DNA of 6,580 nucleotides, from assembly GCA_035477615.1 (NCBI GenBank), contig DATIKJ010000050.1, positions 1-6,580 on the forward strand, given 5' to 3'. The notes under the pieces are model-generated. The model did no database searches, was not told the DNA's origin, and saw nothing but the letters and a program-made list of their open reading frames with translations. This document shows positions 1 through 4,393 of this stretch, piece by piece. Source of the DNA: UBA2277 sp035477615. Lineage in GTDB: Bacteria; Patescibacteriota; Microgenomatia; UBA1400; MFAQ01. Numbering within the stretch: position 1 is the stretch's first letter; every line of letters starts with the position of its first letter. Made by a program: the position numbers and the translations under genes.

Positions 1-434
1 CTACCCCTTGAAAAGGGTACAATACAGTAAGTGCAAAATGAATTACAACCAGTAGAGATGGGTACCCAAGCACTTTCCTTATCAGTTCTAACTGATTTTT
101 GATTAAAACCAACTTCGGCTATGGGAAGAATTTCGTCAACCTCAGGAAGAAGTGCTCTAATTTCTTTTTCATTGAAGTGAAGCATACAACCGGTGAGAAT
201 TATCTTTGGTTTGTTTTTTCGACTTTCAACAAGATACTTGTTTAGATTGAGAATAAAACCGCGGACACGATCTTCAGCTGACTGTCTCACAGAGCAAGTA
301 TTTAGTACAATCTCATCCGCTTCTTGCCATTTTTTAGTTTCTGTATAGCCTCTTGCAAAATAGTCACCAAGAATCCTTTCGGAGTCCGACTTGTTTGCCT
401 GACAACCGAAAGTTTTTATGAATACAGAAGGCAT
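1..434 (-). CDS. miaB: tRNA methylthiotransferase, MiaB type (5' part; runs off the left edge)
   Basis: The first 144 residues of a radical-SAM methylthiotransferase are present; the rest lies beyond position 1. MiaB converts i6A37 to ms2i6A37 in tRNAs using two [4Fe-4S] clusters and S-adenosylmethionine. The N-terminal UPF0004 domain has its three cluster cysteines at C11 (TFGCQANKSDSERI), C47 (NTCSVR) and C83 (TGCM). The radical-SAM CxxxCxxC motif is C130-C134-C137 (GCNSFCTYCIVPFSRG). The C83-C130 gap is 47 residues, against roughly 74 in E. coli MiaB as I remember it, so the linker half of the first domain is shortened. The ATG follows the HU stop codon with no gap, and AGAAGG about 8 bases upstream, inside the HU gene, can serve as the ribosome site, so translation is probably coupled. 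The NTCSVR and CTYCIVP wording favours MiaB over MtaB or RimO, but the C-terminal TRAM domain that would help decide is not in view. Confidence 0.85.
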   Translation of the reverse strand, partial: MPSVFIKTFGCQANKSDSERILGDYFARGYTETKKWQEADEIVLNTCSVRQSAEDRVRGFILNLNKYLVESRKNKPKIILTGCMLHFNEKEIRALLPEVDEILPIAEVGFNQKSVRTDKESAWVPISTGCNSFCTYCIVPFSRG

Positions 435-710
435 TTACCAAACCTTCTTTTTTAAAGGTTTACCAACATGGAAATTAATGACTTTGTGTCCTTTTACAAC
501 CTGACGTTTGTTTTCGTTGCCGAAAGGAACAACTTGTTTGTCGTTTACTTTTCCAACATAGAAAGTACCAAAACCGGAAATTACTACTTTCTCTCCTTTA
601 CCTAGAGCGATAATTGATTCTTCAAAAAAAGTGTCAACAGTTTCTTTAACTGCCTTTTTGGTTAAGTGTACCTTTTTTGACACTATGCCGATGAGTGTTT
701 GTTTGGTCAT
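435..710 (-). CDS. hup: HU/IHF-family nucleoid DNA-binding protein
   Basis: A complete 91-residue protein, the usual HU length. HU dimers bend and compact DNA and assist replication and recombination. The N-terminal helical dimerisation part (residues 1-40) leads into the family signature GKGEKVVISGFGTFYVGK (37-54), followed by the beta-arm and a basic C-terminus (GKPLKKKVW). The arm is unusual: the common RNPxTG tip is replaced by VVPFGNENKRQ (60-70). P62 is still in place as the likely DNA-intercalating proline. The start is supported by AGAGGG at 720-725, nine bases before the ATG, the clearest SD site in the window. The stop codon directly abuts the miaB start, so the two are probably co-transcribed. 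Whether it acts as HU or as a more specific IHF-like protein cannot be told from the sequence. Confidence 0.93.
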   Translation of the reverse strand: MTKQTLIGIVSKKVHLTKKAVKETVDTFFEESIIALGKGEKVVISGFGTFYVGKVNDKQVVPFGNENKRQVVKGHKVINFHVGKPLKKKVW

Positions 711-719
711 ATGTTTTCA

Positions 720-725
720 CCCTCT
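720..725 (-). promoter_or_regulatory. Ribosome binding site of the HU gene
   Basis: On the minus strand AGAGGG followed by TGAAAACAT lies nine bases before the ATG. It is the clearest SD-like site in the window and contrasts with rny, recA, the bactofilin gene and the epimerase gene, which show none. It fixes the HU start. Confidence 0.7.
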
Positions 726-746
726 TAAGGTGACTGGGCAGATACT

Positions 747-776
747 ATTAATTAATTTAGCTGATGTTACCATCAA
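747..776 (-). promoter_or_regulatory. Weak candidate promoter of hup-miaB, overlapping a small hairpin
   Basis: The 86-base gap between rny and the HU gene contains TTGATG (771-776) and ATTAAT (747-752) spaced by 18 bases on the minus strand, each matching four of six consensus bases. The -35 candidate overlaps a five-base-pair hairpin, TGATG-GTAA-CATCA (762-775), whose loop fits the GNRA tetraloop pattern when read on the minus strand. That hairpin has no T-run after it, so I do not call it a terminator; it may simply shape the 3' end of the rny mRNA. HU may equally be expressed by read-through from rny. Confidence 0.25.
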
Positions 777-796
777 AAGATAGTTTTATGCAAGTC

Positions 797-2353
797 TTAG
801 CTCGCAATCTCAGATGCTCGTGTTTCACGAATGACATTTACTTTGACTGTTCCAGGGAAAGTCATTGTTGATCTAATCTCATCACGAATGGCTTGAGCAA
901 GAATAGAAAGTTGATCATCACCAGCTTTACCAGGATTGACAATGACGCGAATTTCTCTTCCGGCAGAGATAGCATAGGCGTCTTCTACTTCAGGATGTTT
1001 TTTAGCAATCTCTTCAAGTTGCTTGATTCTTTTGCCATACTCTTCGGTGTTTTCGTGTCGGGCTCCAGGTCGAGAACCTGAAATTGCATCTGAGATATAT
1101 ACCAACATTGACTCAACTGAAGAAAATTCTTCATCTTCATGATGTTGAGCCACGCAGTCGATAGCGGCTTGAGGAAGATTATATTTTTTTAAGTAATTTA
1201 CTCCTAACTCAACATGATTACCCTCACCTTCGATTACTTTTCCAATATCATGTAATAAGCACCCTAAACGAATTGTATCAATATTGGCACCAACCTCGTT
1301 ACCAAGTTTAATACCAATTCTGGTTTCTTCAAGAGTATGACTTATCATATTTTGACCATAAGAGGTGCGGAATTTAAAACGACCAAGAACTGCAATAACG
1401 TCTCGTGGCATGTTGTAAACACCAACGGCATGACAAAGTTTTTGACCTTCTTGAAACATTAGTTGTTCAACATCGCGACGGGCTCTGTCGAAGTATTCTT
1501 CAATACGAGCTGGATGAATACGGCCGTCTTTAATTAGACGAATTAGGGTAACACGAGCAATTTCGCGTCTGACTGGATCAAAACTACTAAGTTTAACTTC
1601 GTCTGGCGAGTCGTCCATGGAAACATCACAACCGGAGACTTTTTCAAAAATACGAATATTACGGCCGTCTTTTCCAATTATTCGCCCTTTAGTTTCTTCG
1701 TCTGGGATTGGAACGGTGGAAATAGTATACTCAGCAACATAATCAGTGGCTCCGGCTCGCATAGAGTCAACTAAGATTTCTCTGGCCAAATCTTCTGCTT
1801 CAAGTTTGGCTTTTTCTTCAGTTTCTTTAATAATTCTGGCAATTTCTTGAGAAGATCCTTTCTCTACTTGAGCAAGTAGTTCTTTTTTGGCTTGTTCAGT
1901 GGTTAGAGAAGCGATTTTTTCAAGTTTTTTGGCCATGGCTGTTTCTTGATCAGCGATTTTGGCTAGAGCAATGTCAGCTTGTTTTTGTTGTTCTTCTAAA
2001 GATAGTTTTTGCTTTTTTACTTGATCTTCAATGACTTGAATTCCTTGTTGTTTTTGTGCTAAAGCTTTGACTCTGGTTTCGATGTCTTCGAGCTGGAGAC
2101 GAGCATCTTTTATGGCTTGATCTTTGAGTTTGAAGGCTTCATCTTTGGCTGCTAGAATAATTTCTCTGGCCTGATTTTGGGCCTGAGCCTGGGCTTGGGC
2201 AATAATCGTGGTAGTGTCAACTGAAGGAGTGACTACTTTGAGTTCTTCTTTTTTGACCGGTACAGATTCGGAGGTAGCGTGCTTTTTGACAGATTGGGTG
2301 GATACGGAAGTAGCCTTAAAAAGGTTTGTTTTGAAAATTGATAGTAAAGACAT
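797..2353 (-). CDS. rny: Ribonuclease Y (endoribonuclease), without the usual membrane anchor
   Basis: RNase Y starts bulk mRNA decay in many bacteria by single-strand endonucleolytic cleavage. The 518-residue product shows the family order: a long charged coiled coil (about 50-200), a KH RNA-binding domain with the GxxG loop IIGKDG (225-230), and an HD phosphohydrolase domain. Likely metal ligands are H339 (SHTLEE), H368-D369 (LLHDIGK), H380, H404/H405 and D422 (ISDAISGSRPGAR). The usual C-terminal RNase Y domain ends the protein. Oddly, the N-terminus (MSLLSIFKTNLFKATS) has no 18-20 residue hydrophobic helix; classical RNase Y is anchored by one. An in-frame TAA lies seven codons upstream with no start codon between, so a longer anchored form from this frame is excluded. 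A glutamine-alanine run (AQAQAQAQNQA, 52-62) opens the coiled coil. No SD precedes the ATG. Confidence 0.95.
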   Translation of the reverse strand: MSLLSIFKTNLFKATSVSTQSVKKHATSESVPVKKEELKVVTPSVDTTTIIAQAQAQAQNQAREIILAAKDEAFKLKDQAIKDARLQLEDIETRVKALAQKQQGIQVIEDQVKKQKLSLEEQQKQADIALAKIADQETAMAKKLEKIASLTTEQAKKELLAQVEKGSSQEIARIIKETEEKAKLEAEDLAREILVDSMRAGATDYVAEYTISTVPIPDEETKGRIIGKDGRNIRIFEKVSGCDVSMDDSPDEVKLSSFDPVRREIARVTLIRLIKDGRIHPARIEEYFDRARRDVEQLMFQEGQKLCHAVGVYNMPRDVIAVLGRFKFRTSYGQNMISHTLEETRIGIKLGNEVGANIDTIRLGCLLHDIGKVIEGEGNHVELGVNYLKKYNLPQAAIDCVAQHHEDEEFSSVESMLVYISDAISGSRPGARHENTEEYGKRIKQLEEIAKKHPEVEDAYAISAGREIRVIVNPGKAGDDQLSILAQAIRDEIRSTMTFPGTVKVNVIRETRASEIAS

Positions 2354-2358
2354 TGGTT

Positions 2359-2386
2359 TATATACAAAATATTAACCTAGTCTAAA
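2359..2386 (-). promoter_or_regulatory. Candidate rny promoter placing the start site at or near the ATG
   Basis: On the minus strand TTTAGA (2381-2386) is followed after 16 bases by TATATA (2359-2364); an overlapping TATAAA gives an 18-base spacing. The -10 box ends only 3-5 bases before the rny ATG, and no SD is present, so a leaderless mRNA is plausible. The -35 match is only four of six, so rny may instead be fed mainly by read-through from recA-recX. Confidence 0.4.
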
Positions 2387-2410
2387 GAGCCTACTTGAAA
2401 CAGCGCAAGC

Positions 2411-2440
2411 TCAGCCGCAGAGCGACTGAATTATTTTTTT
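2411..2440. terminator. Intergenic hairpin beside a T-run, between recX and rny
   Basis: TCAGCCG (2411-2417) faces CGACTGA (2423-2429) across a five-base loop, followed on the plus strand by ATTATTTTTTT (2430-2440). Read as plus-strand RNA the stem has one C-A mismatch and the U-run is correctly placed. Read as minus-strand RNA the mismatch becomes a G-U pair and the stem is complete, but the run is on the wrong side (A-rich, 5' of the hairpin). A second minus-strand fold, CAG(T)CGC with GCGCTG, competes with it. It could be a plus-strand terminator blocking antisense transcription or a 3'-end structure of the recA-recX mRNA. The rest of 2354-2506 shows no gene. Confidence 0.35.
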
Positions 2441-2506
2441 ATTGGTATGACTTAAATCGAACATTGCGTAATTTTAAGATTGACTTCTTAGATTAGTATC
2501 CATATT

Positions 2507-2983
2507 TTAGTCTTCTAGATACTCCACGTCAAATAGTTTATTGATTACTGAGGACCCAAAGCCACGAGCATATAGCTTGGAAATGAGTTTGTATTTGTCC
2601 AGTTTGTGGTTTTTGAGGCTAAATCTTTGGACTGCTTCAAGTTGTTTTTGAGTGTCAGCTTCCTCTAGAGCAAATCCAATTGTTTCCTTACTAATCTTCA
2701 AACGGCTAAGTTTTAAGCTAATTACCCTTGGACCATAGCATTTGTTAAGCTGTCGTCTGGCATAAGCTTGGGCAAGATATCGATCATCGAGATAACCTGA
2801 TTTTTTGAGATCTTTCAAAATATCTAAAATAATGTCAGATGGGTCAGAAATATTTAGTTTTTTGGCTCTAAGAACAAGTTTTTGACGTATTATTTCCTCA
2901 AAATATGGTCTTCGACTAAGGCAAAAGGCTGCATATTTTATTAGACTAGAGCGGGTCTCACTTGGTGATTCAGCTCTCGGCAT
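2507..2983 (-). CDS. recX: RecX, regulator of RecA
   Basis: A complete 158-residue protein of the RecX family of small helical proteins, which bind RecA filaments and usually limit RecA activity. Family landmarks are an N-terminal three-helix repeat (SLIKYAAFCLSRRPYFEEIIRQKL, given in parts: SLIKYAAFCLSRRP at 13-26, then YFEEIIRQKL), the GYLDDRYLAQAYARRQ segment (63-78), the YGPRVISLKLSRLKIS segment that follows, and the C-terminal LYARGFGSSVINKLF helix pair. The start codon lies inside the end of recA, overlapping by 14 bases in another frame, with AAGG a few bases upstream. This gives strong positional support and suggests translational coupling, so RecX is made with its target. The family is low in sequence identity, but the recA-recX overlap makes the call firm. 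Confidence 0.92.
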   Translation of the reverse strand: MPRAESPSETRSSLIKYAAFCLSRRPYFEEIIRQKLVLRAKKLNISDPSDIILDILKDLKKSGYLDDRYLAQAYARRQLNKCYGPRVISLKLSRLKISKETIGFALEEADTQKQLEAVQRFSLKNHKLDKYKLISKLYARGFGSSVINKLFDVEYLED

Positions 2984-4013
2984 TTACCTTGGCAACAACT
3001 TCTTTCTTTATTTTCTCCATTAGTTCTGGTTTTTCGGTCAGTATTGCTTTGGCTGCTTCTCTCCCCTGAGCAATGGTTTCTCCACCATATTTTAAGAAAG
3101 CGCCAGCTTTTTCGATGATTTCGTAGGCAATGGCAGTGTCAAGGAGATCTCCGATTTTACTGATGCCCCCAATATTAAGAATATCGAACTCGGCTGATCT
3201 AAAAGGAGAAGCGACTTTGTTTTTGACAATCTTGGCACGATGACGAGAACCAATAATATCTTCACCTTCTTGAATATTGCCAATCTTACGCATATCAATA
3301 CGAATTGAAGCATAAAATTTGAGAGCTTTACCACCTGTAGTGACTTCTGGATTACCAAACATGACGCCGATTTTGTCACGGAGCTGGTTGGTAAAAATGA
3401 CAATGCATTTACTTTTGGAAATTGCACCTGTGATTTTACGAAGCGCTTGACTCATAAGCCTGGCTTGCATACCCATGGAAGCATCGCCCATTTCTCCTTC
3501 AATTTCGGCCTTGGGAACGAGAGCAGCGACGGAGTCTATGACGACGACATCGACACCGCCAGATCGGATAAGAGTTTCGGCAATTTCGAGGGCTTGTTCG
3601 CCATTGTCAGGCTGGGAAAGCAATAGACTGTCTAAATCTACTCCAATAGATTTGGCTCTTGTTGGGTCGACAGCATGTTCGGCATCTATAAAAGCAGCAA
3701 CTCCACCAGCTTTTTGGGCTTCAGAAATAACGTGAAGAGCAAGAGTTGTTTTACCTGAAGCCTCTGGACCGTAGATCTCAATAATTCTACCTTTTGGGAA
3801 ACCACCAATTCCTAGTGCAAGATCTAGACTAATACAACCTGAAGAAATGACTGGGATTTTTTCATTGATTTTATCTGACCCCATACGCATAATGGCGCCT
3901 TCACCATACTGTTTGGTAATTTGCTGCATAGCGATCTTTACTGCAGTAAGACGATCATCATTGTTGCTAACTTGGACTACTTTAGCTTTTTCTTCTTTGG
4001 ATTTTTTAGGCAT
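2970..4013 (-). CDS. recA: Recombinase RecA
   Basis: A 347-residue ATP-dependent DNA strand-exchange protein, central to homologous recombination and any SOS-type response. The Walker A motif is GPEASGKT (82-89) and Walker B ends at VVVIDS (156-161). The catalytic glutamate is probably E112 (FIDAEHAVDP). The L1 region is EGEMGDASMGMQARLMSQ (172-189). The L2-flanking stretch runs from TNQLRDKIGVMFGNP (208-222) into VTTGGKALKFYAS (224-236). The C-terminal domain includes GAFLKYGGETIAQGREAAKA. The protein ends in a lysine-rich tail (EKIKKEVVAKVNAES) and lacks the strongly acidic tail of E. coli RecA that restrains DNA binding. The first residues (MPKKSKEEKAK) are lysine-rich. The ATG is used; no good SD lies in the short leader. 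It stops in TGA inside recX. No intein or frameshift is seen. Confidence 0.98.
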   Translation of the reverse strand: MPKKSKEEKAKVVQVSNNDDRLTAVKIAMQQITKQYGEGAIMRMGSDKINEKIPVISSGCISLDLALGIGGFPKGRIIEIYGPEASGKTTLALHVISEAQKAGGVAAFIDAEHAVDPTRAKSIGVDLDSLLLSQPDNGEQALEIAETLIRSGGVDVVVIDSVAALVPKAEIEGEMGDASMGMQARLMSQALRKITGAISKSKCIVIFTNQLRDKIGVMFGNPEVTTGGKALKFYASIRIDMRKIGNIQEGEDIIGSRHRAKIVKNKVASPFRSAEFDILNIGGISKIGDLLDTAIAYEIIEKAGAFLKYGGETIAQGREAAKAILTEKPELMEKIKKEVVAKVNAES

Positions 4014-4045
4014 AAGCTTTCGGGTTTTTTACTAATCTACAAATC

Positions 4046-4073
4046 ATTATAGATATCTTAAGATTTTTTGCAA
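4046..4073 (-). promoter_or_regulatory. recA promoter with a palindrome in the spacer
   Basis: On the minus strand TTGCAA (4068-4073) and a perfect TATAAT (4046-4051) are separated by 16 bases, the best promoter match in the window. Predicted transcription would start near 4039, giving a leader of about 26 bases. A perfect 10-base palindrome, ATCTTAAGAT (4055-4064), fills most of the spacer and overlaps a second one, AGATATCT (4051-4058). This is a good place for a repressor operator, but it does not match the LexA boxes I know (CTG-N10-CAG or GAAC-N4-GTTC). Confidence 0.75.
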
Positions 4074-4098
4074 TAGGGTTATGGAAAGGCTGTTCACA

Positions 4099-4107
4099 TG
4101 TTAAAAT
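4099..4107 (+). promoter_or_regulatory. Extended -10 promoter of the tRNA-Pro gene
   Basis: TGTTAAAAT at 4099-4107 is an extended -10 element (TGn plus TAAAAT, five of six) with only a weak -35 upstream (TTATGG at 4079-4084). Transcription would start near 4114, about 20 bases before the tRNA. The recA promoter lies just upstream on the opposite strand, so recA and the tRNA gene are divergently transcribed from this 120-base gap. Confidence 0.5.
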
Positions 4108-4134
4108 AGCCATGTTAGTTTAAACTACATTTTT

Positions 4135-4205
4135 CGGGGTATAGTATAACGGCAGTATGCGCGCATGGGGTGCGCGCGATCTCAGTTCAATTCTGAGTAC
4201 CCCGA
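4135..4205 (+). tRNA. tRNA-Pro (anticodon GGG)
   Basis: A complete 71-base cloverleaf. The acceptor stem CGGGGTA / TACCCCG pairs perfectly over seven base pairs and is followed by discriminator A73. U8 and A9 are present. The D-arm is short (GTAT/GTAT, with two G-U pairs) around a loop with G18-G19. The anticodon arm CGCGC-ATGGGGT-GCGCG has U33, anticodon GGG (4167-4169) and G37. The T-arm is CTCAG-TTCAATT-CTGAG. The C1-G72 pair and A73 match the usual bacterial tRNA-Pro identity elements. CCA is not encoded (CAA follows), so the CCA-adding enzyme must supply it. It reads CCC and CCU codons. The final 61 bases of the gene plus one more are repeated downstream. Confidence 0.93.
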
Positions 4206-4206
4206 C
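4145..4206 (+). repeat. 62-bp direct repeat, upstream copy (within tRNA-Pro)
   Basis: Identical base for base to 4322-4383, at a spacing of 177 bases. It covers the tRNA from the second base of the D-stem to one base past the discriminator. The first bases outside it differ on both sides (G4144 against A4321; A4207 against T4384). The unit left between the two copies is 4207-4321. Confidence 0.97.
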
Positions 4207-4321
4207 AATAATGGCTCTAGTATAAGAGCTTGCTCGTCATCTTTTCAATAATATTCATTATTGAAATATTATTCCTGCGCTTCCTCTTATATTCGCTCAT
4301 AACTTCGTTATGATGCTTGAA
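4207..4321. other. 115-bp structured spacer between the two tRNA-Pro copies
   Basis: There is no gene in this stretch, but palindromes cover much of it. They are GCTCT-AGTATA-AGAGC (4214-4229); TATAAGAG (4221-4228) with CTCTTATA (4284-4291); TTTCAATAAT-ATTC-ATTATTGAAA (4243-4266), which competes with AATAATATT/AATATTATT (4247-4255 with 4265-4273); and a long hairpin that crosses into the truncated tRNA copy. The octamer TAGTATAA of the tRNA (4142-4149) recurs at 4218-4225. No convincing T-run terminator for the tRNA is seen. Confidence 0.7.
4243..4266. repeat. Perfect inverted repeat, 10-bp arms, 4-base loop
   Basis: TTTCAATAAT (4243-4252) and ATTATTGAAA (4257-4266) are exact reverse complements around ATTC. 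The stem is mostly A-T pairs, so it would be weak in RNA but could extrude as a cruciform or bind a dimeric protein. It sits near the middle of the spacer. Confidence 0.85.
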
Positions 4322-4326
4322 TATAA
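4287..4326. repeat. Long imperfect hairpin crossing the edge of the truncated tRNA
   Basis: TTATATTC (4287-4294) pairs with GAATATAA (4319-4326), then GC (4295-4296) with GC (4315-4316), then TCATAAC (4297-4303) with GTTATGA (4307-4313) around a TTC loop. That is 17 base pairs with small bulges on one side. The right arm includes the first five bases of the truncated tRNA copy, so the repeat boundary at 4322 lies inside the stem. Confidence 0.8.
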
Positions 4327-4383
4327 CGGCAGTATGCGCGCATGGGGTGCGCGCGATCTCAGTTCAATTCTGAGTACCCCGAC
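4322..4383 (+). pseudogene. Truncated tRNA-Pro copy lacking the 5' acceptor strand
   Basis: This is the downstream copy of the 62-bp repeat. It keeps most of the D-arm, the whole anticodon arm with GGG, the T-arm and the 3' acceptor strand TACCCCGA. It lacks the first ten bases of the tRNA, and the bases before it (TGATGCTTGAA) cannot replace CGGGGTA, so no acceptor stem can form. It should not yield a normal tRNA. It ends ten bases beyond the stop codon of the leftward bactofilin-like gene, so read-through from that gene would contain its antisense. Explanations are a remnant attachment site, a local duplication, or a misassembly. Confidence 0.9.
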
Positions 4384-4393
4384 TTAATAGTAA

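Noticed and set aside
893..1081. Plus-strand open frame within rny (62 codons)
   Set aside because: It lies wholly inside a strongly supported conserved gene, has no family resemblance, and shows no ribosome site. It is a shadow frame.
2202..2222. Glutamine-alanine codon repeat in rny as a slippage or phase-variation site
   Set aside because: The codons vary (GCC, GCT, CAG, CAA), so there is no clean DNA repeat, and six-base units would not shift the frame.
3092..3427. Second minus-strand frame within recA (111 codons)
   Set aside because: It overlaps the conserved L1/L2 core of recA in another frame; the leucine- and serine-rich product looks like a shadow.
3475..4035. Two plus-strand open frames opposite recA (86 and 62 codons)
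   Set aside because: Antisense shadows of recA codon structure, without a promoter, SD or recognisable product.
4298..4313. Resemblance of ATAACTTCG at the hairpin tip to the arm of a loxP site
   Set aside because: Only about nine bases match. The 13-base arms and 8-base spacer of loxP are absent, and the bases are explained by the local hairpin.
4207..4321. CRISPR-like repeat-spacer unit made by the two 62-bp repeats
   Set aside because: Only two copies, the repeat is plainly tRNA sequence, the spacer is far too long and palindromic, and no cas gene is near.
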